From Candidatus Aminicenantes bacterium UBA6072 (GTDB taxonomy: Bacteria > Acidobacteriota > Aminicenantia > UBA2199): DNA of 64,000 nt. The DNA is taken from positions 186,001 through 250,000 of the forward strand of contig DIXU01000009.1 in assembly GCA_002436105.1 (NCBI GenBank), read 5' to 3'. Both the position numbers and the translations under genes were made by a program. Below are positions 1-10,062 of this stretch, one piece after another. Every line of letters starts with the position of its first letter. The first letter of the stretch is position 1. The notes below the pieces were generated by a model. It did not search any database. It was not told the origin of the DNA and was given only the letters and a program-made list of their open reading frames with translations.

Positions 1-833
1 ATGTTTGAAACGGCAGCATCAAGAGGATCTCTGATGGGCAGGAGAAATTTTAATTTTGGACTCAACAAAAATAATTTCTCGAAATCGGCGTGATTCTCTT
101 TCAGCGCATTCGACATGCGCAGGGATTCCTTCCAGAAAAAACATGTGATTTCCTTTTTCATGAGGGAGGTGCCGAATCTGGCGGCATAGGCATCTCGCAA
201 AAGAACGCTGTCAAAGGCATGGGAAAATGTGATGGAGCCCCCGTGATCCCCCCGCTCTCCGGAATCCGAGATGGAAAGAGCATAGGATATGAAATTATGG
301 AAAGCGCTCTCGGAGCAGGTGGAAATGAAGTTTCTTGACTCATCGGCAAAAACCCTATCCATTGCGTGATTCAAAACCTGGCATCCTGGATGCAGGAAAG
401 CGATGCTTGCCGTCAGGGTCGTCAGATTCCTGTACGGACCCAGCATGATGCATACGGTTTTAAGGCTGCTTGGGAGAAAAGGAACGCCATTCATGTTTTT
501 TTGTCCTTTGGAGCCGGGTTTTCAGAATTTTTGGGGAAACAATTTCTCTTGCAAAAACAAATGTGATTCCAGGAAGATTTGCCGGTTTGCTGTCATCACG
601 ACATTCTTGGCGTTTATCCGGAAAATTCGGGACAGGACAGCTAGACAGATGAACCTCATTGAGAAGGCTCAGCGCAGGGTCAGTTGAAGGTCTTCTGCCG
701 TCGGTCGTATCGCTTGAACAACGGACAGGAAAATCCATTTTCCGCATGACGGGATTCTAAGTGGAATTTGCTGAAACTGCAACCGGGGAGTGCGAATTCC
801 CTTCCCGGGCCATGAAATCACCCGGCACTGCCG
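1..833. other. Long stretch without a supportable gene
   Basis: Both strands carry only short open frames (under 100 codons) without a convincing ribosome-binding site, recognisable motif or the strong GC third-position bias of the neighbouring genes. The stretch is visibly less GC-rich than the rest of the window, most clearly between about 60 and 600. It lies 3-prime of the formate-tetrahydrofolate ligase gene. I see no clear T-tailed hairpin, tRNA or repeat in it. It may be true intergenic DNA or a decayed gene. Confidence 0.6.
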
Positions 834-2480
834 TCAGAACAGGCCGTTGACGTTGCCCTGGGCGTCGATGTCGATGCTCTCGGCCGCCGGCTCTTTGGGC
901 AGGCCGGGCATGAGCATGATCTCGCCGCAGACCGCCACCACGAAACCGGCGCCGGCGGAAAGGAAGAGGCGGTCGACGTCGATGTCGAAGTCGCGCGGCC
1001 GGCCCAGCGCCTTCGGGTCGTCGGAGAGCGAGTTGGGCGTCTTGGCGATGATCACGTGCAGCTGGTCGTAGCCCAGGCCCGTCAGCAGATCGATGTCCTT
1101 GCGCGCCTGGCGGGTGTAGTTGATGCGGGCGGCGCCGTACATCGCGGTGGCGATGGTTTCGATCTTTTTTGCGATGCTCCACTCGGGCTCGTAGATGGGC
1201 TTGACCCGGGCTCCGGAATGCGTGGCTTCCTCGACCGCCCGGGCCAGCTCCAGGCATCCCTCGCTCCCCTTGTTGAAGGGGTCGCTGACAAAGGCACTGA
1301 CCTTGCGGGCGGCGGCATGGCGGACGGTGAGCTGGAGTTCCTCGGCGTCGTTGTCGGGGAAATAATTGATGGCCACCACCAGGGGGACGCCGAAAAGCTG
1401 CATGTTCTCGATGTGCTTGTCCAGGTTGTCAAAACCCTTGACCAGGGCCTCAAGATTCTTCTCGGCCAGGCTTTCCTTCCCGGCGCCGCCGTGGTACTTC
1501 AGCGCGCGCAGGGTGGTGACCAGCACCACCGCGTCCACGTTGAATTTTCCCGTGCGGCTGACGAAATTCATGAACTTCTCCCCGCCCAGTTCCGAGGCAA
1601 AGCCGGCTTCGGTGACCGTGACCTGGGAAAGGGCCTGGGCCAGGCGGATGGCCTGGATGGAGTTGGTGCCATGGGCGATGTTGGCGAAGGGACCGCCGTG
1701 GATGATGGCCGGCGTGCCCTCCACGGTCTGCACCAGGTTGGGCTTGACGGCGTCCTTGAGCAGCAGCGCCATGGAGCCGACGGCCTTGAGGTCGGCGGCG
1801 GTGATGGGCTTGCTTTTCGAGGTGTAGCCGACGACCATGCGCGCCAGGCGGTCCTTCAGGTCCTGGAAATCCTCGGCCAGGCAGAGCACGGCCATGATCT
1901 CCGAGGCCACCGAGATGTTGAAGGCGTCCTCGCGGGCGAAGCCGTTCTGGCGGCCGCCCAGGCCGATGACGATCTCGCGCAGGGCGCGGTCGTTCATGTC
2001 GATGACCCGGCGCCAGGCGATGCGCCGCGTGTCGATGCCCAGGCGGTTGCCGTGCTGGATATGGTTGTCGATCATCGCCGCCAGCAGGTTGTTGGCGGTG
2101 GTGACGGCGTGGATGTCGCCGGTGAAGTGCAGGTCGATCTCGTCGGCCGGCAGCACCTGCGAGGCGCCGCCGCCGGTGGCGCCGCCCTTCATGCCGAACA
2201 CCGGGCCCAGCGAGGGCTCGCGCAGGGTGACGATCGAGCGGACGCCGATGCGGTTGAGGGCCATCGACAGGCCGATGGCCATGGTGGTCTTGCCCTCGCC
2301 GGCGGGGGTGGGCGTGGTGGCGGTGACCAGCACCTGGCGGCCGCAGCTTTCGCAGCGGGCCAGGCGCCGGGCCAGCGACGGCTCCAGCTTGGCCTTGTAG
2401 GGACCGTAATAATACAGCTCCGCCTCATCGATGCCGAAACGGGCGGCCATCTCCTTGATCGGAAGCATTTTTTCAGCCAT
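834..2480 (-). CDS. fhs: Formate--tetrahydrofolate ligase
   Basis: Makes 10-formyltetrahydrofolate from formate, ATP and tetrahydrofolate in the cytoplasm, feeding one-carbon metabolism or the methyl branch of the Wood-Ljungdahl pathway. The 548-residue product has the family's usual length. It has the ATP-binding loop TPTPAGEGKTT at about residues 56-66, followed by the EPSLGPVFGMKGGATGGG block typical of the family. The ATG at 2480 was chosen because the AGGAGGGG Shine-Dalgarno lies about 7 nt upstream; an in-frame ATG two codons earlier sits too close to it. The gene lies 60 nt behind the sensor kinase gene on the same strand and no separate promoter is evident, so co-transcription is likely. 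Family assignment is very secure. Confidence 0.97.
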   Translation of the reverse strand: MAEKMLPIKEMAARFGIDEAELYYYGPYKAKLEPSLARRLARCESCGRQVLVTATTPTPAGEGKTTMAIGLSMALNRIGVRSIVTLREPSLGPVFGMKGGATGGGASQVLPADEIDLHFTGDIHAVTTANNLLAAMIDNHIQHGNRLGIDTRRIAWRRVIDMNDRALREIVIGLGGRQNGFAREDAFNISVASEIMAVLCLAEDFQDLKDRLARMVVGYTSKSKPITAADLKAVGSMALLLKDAVKPNLVQTVEGTPAIIHGGPFANIAHGTNSIQAIRLAQALSQVTVTEAGFASELGGEKFMNFVSRTGKFNVDAVVLVTTLRALKYHGGAGKESLAEKNLEALVKGFDNLDKHIENMQLFGVPLVVAINYFPDNDAEELQLTVRHAAARKVSAFVSDPFNKGSEGCLELARAVEEATHSGARVKPIYEPEWSIAKKIETIATAMYGAARINYTRQARKDIDLLTGLGYDQLHVIIAKTPNSLSDDPKALGRPRDFDIDVDRLFLSAGAGFVVAVCGEIMLMPGLPKEPAAESIDIDAQGNVNGLF

Positions 2481-2540
2481 GTTCATCCCCTCCTTGTTCC
2501 TTCTCCCGGGCGACCTGCGGCGCAAACGGCCGCCGGATCA

Positions 2541-4715
<2,175 letters not shown>

Positions 4716-4778
4716 TCCTTCACGTTCCTCGCCGCCGCGCGCCGTGAGCGGCCTGGGGACGGCGCATCCTGCCCACCC

Positions 4779-4807
4779 AATGTAGCATGATTGGCCGCGC
4801 AGGTCAA
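4779..4807 (-). promoter_or_regulatory. Sigma-70-like promoter for the sensor kinase/fhs operon
   Basis: On the minus strand, TTGACC (4802-4807) and TACATT (4779-4784) are separated by 17 nt. It lies about 64 nt upstream of the kinase start. Its -35 box directly abuts the -35 box of the divergent tRNA promoter. Confidence 0.45.
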
Positions 4808-4836
4808 TTGACAGGAACGGCAAAAAATGATATGGG
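4808..4836 (+). promoter_or_regulatory. Promoter for tRNA-Arg
   Basis: A perfect TTGACA (4808-4813) is followed after 17 nt by TATGGG (4831-4836), a weak -10. Transcription would start a few bases before the mature tRNA 5-prime end at 4846. The downstream protein genes may be co-transcribed with the tRNA. Confidence 0.42.
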
Positions 4837-4845
4837 TGTATCCTT

Positions 4846-4918
4846 GCGCCTGTAGCTCAAAGGATAGAGCATGGGATTCCTAATCCCAGGGTTGGATGTT
4901 CGAGTCATCTCAGGCGCA
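4846..4918 (+). tRNA. tRNA-Arg (anticodon CCU)
   Basis: A full cloverleaf can be folded. The acceptor stem is GCGCCTG/CAGGCGC, with a GCTC/GAGC D-stem. The anticodon stem is TGGGA/TCCCA around loop TTCCTAA, giving anticodon CCT. A 5-nt variable loop precedes a T-arm with the TTCGAGT loop. The discriminator base is A, and CCA is not encoded. The anticodon reads AGG arginine codons. The next coding region starts only 15 nt further on. Confidence 0.95.
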
Positions 4919-4933
4919 ATGGTGAGGTCAACC

Positions 4934-5605
4934 ATGAAGAAGAAGGAAAAGGAACACCTGAAGACCGACCCGTTCATCCATTTCTTTGAAACGGCGTTCG
5001 CCTTCATCAAGAGCCATCGTCGCTGGATCGTCATGGGCGCCGCCGCCGTCGCCCTGGTCGTCCTCACCCTGCTGCTGCTGCTCCTGCTCGGCAACCTGAG
5101 CTCCTCCGGCGAGAATGCCCTTTACGCCGAGGCCTTCCGCGTGCGCAACGACGGCAAGATGACCCTCGACCAGAAGATCGCCGCCCTGCAGGGGATGAAG
5201 TTCAAGCGGGGCATCTCGGCCTCCGGCCAGTTGTTCCTTGCCGCCCTGCACTACGAAAAGGGCGAGTGGACCAAGGCCGAGGCCGTCCTGAAGGCGATGC
5301 CCGCCAGCCGCGTGGGGCTGCTCAACGACGAGAAGCATGTCCTGCACGCCCAGGTGCTGGCCGCCGGCGGCAAGAACTCCGAGGCCGAGGCCGTGCTCAA
5401 CCGCCTGCTGGCGGAGAAAAAGACCGTCATGCCCCGCGAGCTCATCCTGCTGCAACTGGCCAGGCTGCAGCGGCAGGAAGGGCGTGGCGCCGAGGCGGCC
5501 GCGACGCTCCAGCGCATCATTGCCGAGCATGGCAACACCCCGGGCGCCATGGAGGCGCAGAACCTGCTGTCCGCGATCGAAAGCCCGGCCCCGGCGGCAC
5601 CCTAG
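4934..5605 (+). CDS. Membrane-anchored TPR-like (YfgM-type) protein
   Basis: A 223-residue protein with a short basic cytoplasmic N-terminus, one membrane segment (about 31-53) and an extracytoplasmic region of helical repeats of TPR character. Paired-helix phrases such as GQLFLAALHYEKGEWTKAEA and the C-terminal GAEAAATLQRIIAEHGNTPG fit TPR repeats. The layout resembles YfgM-type ancillary proteins, which associate with the Sec translocon or outer-membrane assembly, but the sequence alone cannot prove that role. The ATG at 4934 follows a GAGG ribosome-binding site. An upstream in-frame ATG would run into the tRNA and is unlikely. The gene sits between tRNA-Arg and the potassium importer genes. 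Confidence 0.75.
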   Translation: MKKKEKEHLKTDPFIHFFETAFAFIKSHRRWIVMGAAAVALVVLTLLLLLLLGNLSSSGENALYAEAFRVRNDGKMTLDQKIAALQGMKFKRGISASGQLFLAALHYEKGEWTKAEAVLKAMPASRVGLLNDEKHVLHAQVLAAGGKNSEAEAVLNRLLAEKKTVMPRELILLQLARLQRQEGRGAEAAATLQRIIAEHGNTPGAMEAQNLLSAIESPAPAAP

Positions 5606-5644
5606 CCGCGGCCGCCGTCCCCCAGAGGCCGCGGCGATCCCGAA

Positions 5645-7009
5645 ATGGCCAAGCGATTGATCCTGCCTGTTTCACGGCACCTGACCCCGGCGCGCATCTT
5701 CATCCTGAGCTTCGCGTCATTCATCCTGCTGGCGACCGCCTTCCTCTGCCTGCCGGCCGCGGTCAGCGGCCGGCCGCTGTCGTTCATCGACGCCCTGTTC
5801 ACGGCCACATCGGGCGTCTGCGTGACCGGCTTGACCGTGATCGACATCGGCAGGGACCTGTCGCCGCTCGGCCAGGCGGCGACGATGGTCATGTTCCAGG
5901 TCGGCGGCCTGGGCATCATCACCTTCTCGGTCCTGCTGTTCTCCATCATGGGCCGGGGCATATCCTTCAAGGACCAGGAGATCATCCAATCCACGTTCTT
6001 CCATACTCCGCGCCGCGACTTCATGAAGCTGATCCGGGCGATCTTCTCCATCACCCTCCTGGTCGAAGCCCTGGGCACCGTGCTGCTGTTCATCCGTTTT
6101 TGCCGCGATTTTCCCCCGGGAAAGGCGTTGTACTACGCGGCCTATCACGCGATCTCCGCGTTCAACAACTGCGGCTATTCCCTTTTTTCGTCGAGCCTCG
6201 TCGGCTACCGCAGCGACGGCTGGGTCAATTTCGTGATCATGGCCCTGCTGATCACGGGCGGCATCGGCTTCATCGTGCAGTACGAGCTGATCGCCAGGTG
6301 GCGCGGCCGCATCCGCTGCTTGTCCCTGCACAGCAAGATCGTCCTGCGCGCGACGCTGCTCCTGATCCTGGCGGGCACGGCGCTGTTTTTCCTGTTCGAG
6401 GCCGGCAACGTGCTGAAGAACGGCGCGCTGCCGTCATCGCTGCTGACCTCCGTGTTCCAGTCGGTCACGGCGCGCACCTGCGGCTTCAACACCGTCGATA
6501 TCGGCCTGCTGACCAACTCCACGCTCCTGGTGCTGCTGGTGCTGATGTTCATCGGCGCCGCCCCCGGGTCGACGGGCGGCGGGGTCAAGGTCACCAGCTT
6601 TTCCCTCATGATGCTGATCATCTGGAACAAGATCAAGGGACGGGAAGACGTGAGCGTCTTCCACCGCACCATTCCCAGGGAGATCCTGACCCGGACGGTC
6701 GCCATCCTCGTCGCCGCGGTGCTGATCATCTTCGTCATGGTTTCGTTCCTGTTGTTCACCCATCCGGGCAGCGGCGAGACGACGGGGGACAGCCGCCATT
6801 ATTTCATCGCCTATCTCTTCGAGACCGTGTCGGCCTTCGGCACCGTCGGCCTTTCCATGGGCATCACGCCCGAGCTGAGCCCGATTCAGAAAATCGCCGT
6901 CACCATCCTGATGTTCGTCGGCCGCATCGGCCCGATCACCCTGGCCTATTCCTGGTATTCCCGGAAAAAAGGCCTGGCCTACGCGGAGGAATCGGTCATG
7001 GTGGGCTGA
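5645..7009 (+). CDS. Ktr/Trk-type potassium importer, membrane subunit
   Basis: Pore-forming subunit of a sodium- or proton-coupled potassium uptake system in the inner membrane. The 454-residue product has the four membrane-pore-membrane repeats of the TrkH/KtrB family. The four filter loops are visible at about 55-65 (TSGVCVTGL), 173-178 (NNCGY), 276-281 (ARTCGF) and 397-402 (FGTVGL). The length and the C-terminal FVGRIGPITL block point to the KtrB branch rather than to longer TrkH proteins. The regulatory subunit follows after 11 nt, as expected for a KtrB-KtrA pair. Confidence 0.93.
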   Translation: MAKRLILPVSRHLTPARIFILSFASFILLATAFLCLPAAVSGRPLSFIDALFTATSGVCVTGLTVIDIGRDLSPLGQAATMVMFQVGGLGIITFSVLLFSIMGRGISFKDQEIIQSTFFHTPRRDFMKLIRAIFSITLLVEALGTVLLFIRFCRDFPPGKALYYAAYHAISAFNNCGYSLFSSSLVGYRSDGWVNFVIMALLITGGIGFIVQYELIARWRGRIRCLSLHSKIVLRATLLLILAGTALFFLFEAGNVLKNGALPSSLLTSVFQSVTARTCGFNTVDIGLLTNSTLLVLLVLMFIGAAPGSTGGGVKVTSFSLMMLIIWNKIKGREDVSVFHRTIPREILTRTVAILVAAVLIIFVMVSFLLFTHPGSGETTGDSRHYFIAYLFETVSAFGTVGLSMGITPELSPIQKIAVTILMFVGRIGPITLAYSWYSRKKGLAYAEESVMVG

Positions 7010-7020
7010 GGGAGGAGCAA

Positions 7021-7671
7021 ATGAAAAAGCGCATCTTCGTGATCGGCCTGGGAATCTTCGGCTACAACATCGTCAAGGAGCTTTACGCGGGCGGATTCGA
7101 GGTTATCGCCATCGACAAGGACAAGAATGCCGTGCAGAACATCCGCGACCACGCGACCAAGGCCATCCTCGCCGACGGCACCGACAGGGAGATCGTCGAC
7201 CAGGTGGGCATCCAGCAGGAGGACACGGTCATCGTATCCTTCGGCGAGGACCTGGCCGCCAGCACGCTGATCACGCTGAACCTGGCGCAGCACAAGATCA
7301 AGACGATCATCGTCAAGGCGCCCAACGAGGAGCACAAGACGATCCTGGAGAAGGTCGGGGCGACCCAGGTGATCATCCCGGAGATGGAGATCGCCCTCAA
7401 GGTGGCGCGGGGGATCATCTCGCCGAACATCCTGGATTTCCTGCCCCTTTCCGAGGATTACACCATCTTCGAGCTGGCGCCCCCCGAGAGCTTCCTGGGC
7501 AAGAGCATCGGCGAGCTGCAGTTGCGCACGCGCTTCCACATCGAGGTGATCGCCGTCAGGGAGCTGATCACCGACCAGTTCATCATCGTGCCGCCGGCCG
7601 ATTTTATCATCAAGGACGGCGAAGTGCTCCTCGTTGTCGGCAAGGAAGCCGACATCCAGCGCATTTCCTGA
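7021..7671 (+). CDS. Ktr/Trk potassium uptake regulator (RCK domain)
   Basis: Cytoplasmic regulatory subunit of 216 residues that gates the membrane subunit encoded just upstream. The N-terminal Rossmann RCK-N domain begins MKKRIFVIGLGIFGYNIV, with the nucleotide-binding GxGxxG near residues 9-14 and an acidic residue at the end of beta-2 (IAIDKD). A TrkA-C domain occupies about 135-216. The single RCK unit matches KtrA, whereas E. coli TrkA has two. The ATG at 7021 follows a strong GGGAGGAG site. A longer open frame extends far upstream but overlaps the importer gene and is not coding. Confidence 0.93.
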   Translation: MKKRIFVIGLGIFGYNIVKELYAGGFEVIAIDKDKNAVQNIRDHATKAILADGTDREIVDQVGIQQEDTVIVSFGEDLAASTLITLNLAQHKIKTIIVKAPNEEHKTILEKVGATQVIIPEMEIALKVARGIISPNILDFLPLSEDYTIFELAPPESFLGKSIGELQLRTRFHIEVIAVRELITDQFIIVPPADFIIKDGEVLLVVGKEADIQRIS

Positions 7672-7702
7672 GCACGGACGGCCACCGTTCCCGCAACATG
7701 AC

Positions 7703-7731
7703 TTGAATTCGCCGGCTGTTTGCGGTATGAT
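7703..7731 (+). promoter_or_regulatory. Promoter for the ptsN-like gene
   Basis: TTGAAT (7703-7708) and TATGAT (7726-7731) are separated by 17 nt. The predicted RNA would have a leader of about 80 nt before the ptsN-like start and would contain a 19-codon open frame. Confidence 0.5.
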
Positions 7732-7762
7732 CATAGCGATTCACCCAGAGCGAACACCAACC

Positions 7763-7822
7763 ATGAAAAACAAAATCCATGCGATCTGCCGGCATTCGGC
7801 GCCGACGTTCCGGCCCACATGA
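7763..7822 (+). CDS. Possible 19-codon leader ORF upstream of the ptsN-like gene
   Basis: An ATG at 7763 opens a 19-codon frame. Its TGA overlaps the ATG of the next gene in an ATGA arrangement. The ptsN-like gene has no recognisable Shine-Dalgarno of its own, so translational coupling through this leader is conceivable. The leader itself has only a weak ribosome-binding site. Function is unknown and chance is a real alternative. Confidence 0.2.
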   Translation: MKNKIHAICRHSAPTFRPT

Positions 7823-8286
7823 AACTGATCGATTACCTGAACCCCGAGCTGATCTTCCTTGACCTGCCGGCGCGATCGAAGGAGGAAGCCCTGGCCGGGA
7901 TCGCCAGGAGCATGGAGCAGGCCGGGGCTGTCCAGAGCGATTCCGAGCTGCTGAAAGTGATCAGCCAGCGGGAAAGCCAGGGGAGCACCTCGCTGGGCAA
8001 CGGCGTCGCCATCCCCCACGCCCGCCTGAAGTGCCTGGAGAAAATCACCCTCGCCATGGCCCGCGTGGCCCCGGGCATCGATTTCGGTGGCGAAGGCCAC
8101 CCGCCGGTGCAGCTCATTTTCCTGCTGCTCACGCCCGTGGACAAGGCCGCCGAATACCTGAAGGTCCTGGCCAGGCTGTCCAAGTTAATGAAGGAAAACG
8201 ATCTGCCCAAAAGCATGAAGAAAATCCCCTCGCCCCAGGCGGCATGGGAGTTCTTCGCGTCACTGGAGAACCAGGAGATCCATTGA
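7819..8286 (+). CDS. PtsN-like EIIA domain protein
   Basis: A 155-residue single-domain PTS IIA protein of the fructose/nitrogen class. The phosphorylatable histidine is His67 in GVAIPHAR, within the family's TSLGNGVAIPHAR block. No HPr, EI or sugar permease gene is nearby, which favours a regulatory role (EIIA-Ntr) over sugar transport. In enteric bacteria unphosphorylated PtsN controls potassium uptake by binding TrkA, so its place directly after the potassium importer and its RCK subunit is meaningful. That link is inference here. A TTG start at 7720 is possible but would overlap the predicted promoter. Confidence 0.85.
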   Translation: MKLIDYLNPELIFLDLPARSKEEALAGIARSMEQAGAVQSDSELLKVISQRESQGSTSLGNGVAIPHARLKCLEKITLAMARVAPGIDFGGEGHPPVQLIFLLLTPVDKAAEYLKVLARLSKLMKENDLPKSMKKIPSPQAAWEFFASLENQEIH

Positions 8287-8317
8287 TCCGTCCTTGCGCC
8301 AGGGATGCGCCGGGCCA

Positions 8318-8346
8318 TTTACTGCGTTGAAGAACCATGGCATAAT
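8318..8346 (+). promoter_or_regulatory. Promoter giving a candidate leaderless pyrK transcript
   Basis: TTTACT (8318-8323) and CATAAT (8341-8346) are separated by 17 nt. Only 6 nt lie between the -10 box and the pyrK ATG, so transcription would begin at or next to the start codon. This fits the absence of a Shine-Dalgarno. Confidence 0.45.
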
Positions 8347-8352
8347 GGAATC

Positions 8353-9123
8353 ATGCAAGACGAACGCGGTCTCATCGAGGAAACCCGCAGCCTCGGCAAC
8401 GGCTACCACCTGCTGAAGATCGCCGTCCCGCACGCCGCGGAAACGGCCAGGCCGGGGCAATTCGTCATGGCGCGCATCCTGCCGGCGCTCGATCCGCTGC
8501 TGCGCCGGCCGCTGGGCATTCTGGACGCCCGGCCTCCCTACATCTGGCTCTACTTCCAGGTGCTGGGAAGCGGCACGCGGCTGCTGGCCGGCCAGCGCCC
8601 GGGCGACAGCCTGGATATCCTCGGCCCCCTGGGCAACACGTTCCCGGAGCTGCCGGGGCAGCGCGTCCTGCTCATCGCCGGCGGCCGCGGCATCGTGCCG
8701 TTGTTCCATTATGCCCGGGCTTACGGCGAGCGCCGGTCGCTGCTCCTCCTGCACGGCGGCCGCAGCAAGGCCGACCTGCCGCTGCTGGACCGTGTCCGCG
8801 CCCTGCGCCTGGAGCGGCTGTTCGTTTTCAGCGAGGACGGCTCTCTCGGCCAGCAGGGGCGGCTCAGCGACGGCCTGGAAAAGATCGTGCGCGATGAGCG
8901 GCCTGATGTCACCCTTTCCTGCGGCCCCGAAGCCATGCTGGCCGCGCTGGCCAAGCTGCTGAAGCCCTTCCCCACGCGCAACCTGGTTTCGCTGGAGGCG
9001 CGCATGGGCTGCGGTTTCGGCGCCTGCCAGGGTTGCGTGATCCGCACCGCAAACGGCACGTACCGCCGCGTCTGCGACGAGGGGCCGGTCTTTCCCATGG
9101 AGGAGATCCAATGGCCGACCTGA
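8353..9123 (+). CDS. pyrK: Dihydroorotate dehydrogenase B, electron-transfer subunit
   Basis: A 256-residue FAD- and [2Fe-2S]-containing subunit that passes electrons from PyrD to NAD+ in pyrimidine synthesis. It has an N-terminal FAD-binding barrel with the RRPLGI motif, a nucleotide-binding region (LLIAGGRGIVPL), and a C-terminal cysteine cluster GCGFGACQGC plus a later RVC cysteine that ligate the iron-sulfur centre. The gene overlaps pyrD by 13 nt, which supports their forming one complex. No Shine-Dalgarno precedes the ATG at 8353; an in-frame upstream start at 8305 would overlap the promoter. Confidence 0.94.
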   Translation: MQDERGLIEETRSLGNGYHLLKIAVPHAAETARPGQFVMARILPALDPLLRRPLGILDARPPYIWLYFQVLGSGTRLLAGQRPGDSLDILGPLGNTFPELPGQRVLLIAGGRGIVPLFHYARAYGERRSLLLLHGGRSKADLPLLDRVRALRLERLFVFSEDGSLGQQGRLSDGLEKIVRDERPDVTLSCGPEAMLAALAKLLKPFPTRNLVSLEARMGCGFGACQGCVIRTANGTYRRVCDEGPVFPMEEIQWPT

Positions 9124-10022
9124 GCGCCGACCTGGGCTTCTGCACGCTGAAGAACCCGGTGATCACGGCATCGGGCACTTTCGGCTACGGCGAGGAATTC
9201 CTTCCTTTCTATGACCTGGACGTCCTCGGCGCCGTCGTCATGAAGGGCATCTTCCGGGAGGAGCGGCCGGGCAACCCGCCGCCGCGCCTGCACGAAACCC
9301 CGGCCGGGCTGCTGAATTCGATCGGCCTGGCCGGCCCCGGCAGCGCCGCCCTCCAGGAAATCATCCGCCGCCTCCATGCCCGCACCCCGGTGCCGATCAT
9401 CGTCAATGTCTGCGGCGGGAACGACGACGAGTTCGTCGAAGTGGCCGCGCTCTTCTCCGCCATGGACGAGGTGGCCATGCTGGAGCTGAACATCTCCTGC
9501 CCCAATGTCAAGAAGGGGGGCGCCTGCCCGGCCCAGGACGCCGGCCATACGGCCCGCCTGGTCAAGCGCGTCAAGGAGGGGATCCGCAAGCCGCTGGTCG
9601 TCAAGCTCTCCCCCAACGCGGCCGACATCGTCGGCGTGGCCCAGGCGGCGCAGGACGCCGGCGCCGACGCCCTTTCCCTGGTCAACACCTTCTTGGGCCT
9701 GGCCGTCGACCTGGAGACGCGCCGGCCGGTGTTCGCCAATGTCTACGCCGGCCTCTCCGGCCCGGCCGTCAAGCCGCTGGCCCTGCGCCTGGTCCGCGAG
9801 GTATGCCGCAAAGCCTACGTCCCGGTCATCGGCATCGGCGGCATCGCCAGCGGCCGCGACGCGCTGGACTACATACTGGTCGGTGCTTCGGCCGTCCAGG
9901 TCGGCACGGTCAACTTCTACGATCCGGCCGGGGCCGCGCGCATCGTGGCGGAGATCGATGCGGAGATGGAAAGGCTGAAGATCAGGAATCTCTCCGAGAT
10001 CCGGGGAAAGCTGCTGGCATGA
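9111..10022 (+). CDS. pyrD: Dihydroorotate dehydrogenase B, catalytic subunit
   Basis: Oxidises dihydroorotate to orotate using FMN. The 303-residue product is class 1B. The catalytic base is Cys130 in LNISCPN, preceded by the ITASGTFGYG flavin-binding start of the barrel, with VKLSPN and the phosphate-binding GASAVQVGT later. The ATG at 9111 has a GGAGGAG site inside the end of pyrK. The partner subunit PyrK is encoded immediately upstream with overlap. Confidence 0.96.
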   Translation: MADLSADLGFCTLKNPVITASGTFGYGEEFLPFYDLDVLGAVVMKGIFREERPGNPPPRLHETPAGLLNSIGLAGPGSAALQEIIRRLHARTPVPIIVNVCGGNDDEFVEVAALFSAMDEVAMLELNISCPNVKKGGACPAQDAGHTARLVKRVKEGIRKPLVVKLSPNAADIVGVAQAAQDAGADALSLVNTFLGLAVDLETRRPVFANVYAGLSGPAVKPLALRLVREVCRKAYVPVIGIGGIASGRDALDYILVGASAVQVGTVNFYDPAGAARIVAEIDAEMERLKIRNLSEIRGKLLA

Positions 10023-10062
10023 TCCGGCACGGCGAATTTCCCCGGGACGGGGTCCGGCGCCG

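Noticed and set aside
90..747. Several open frames of 60-95 codons near the left edge
   Set aside because: They overlap each other on both strands, lack ribosome-binding sites and show no coding bias or motif.
5266..7020. Upstream extension of the RCK regulator frame
   Set aside because: The open frame runs through the TPR-like and importer genes but reads as Arg/Pro/His-rich nonsense. The true start at 7021 has a strong ribosome-binding site.
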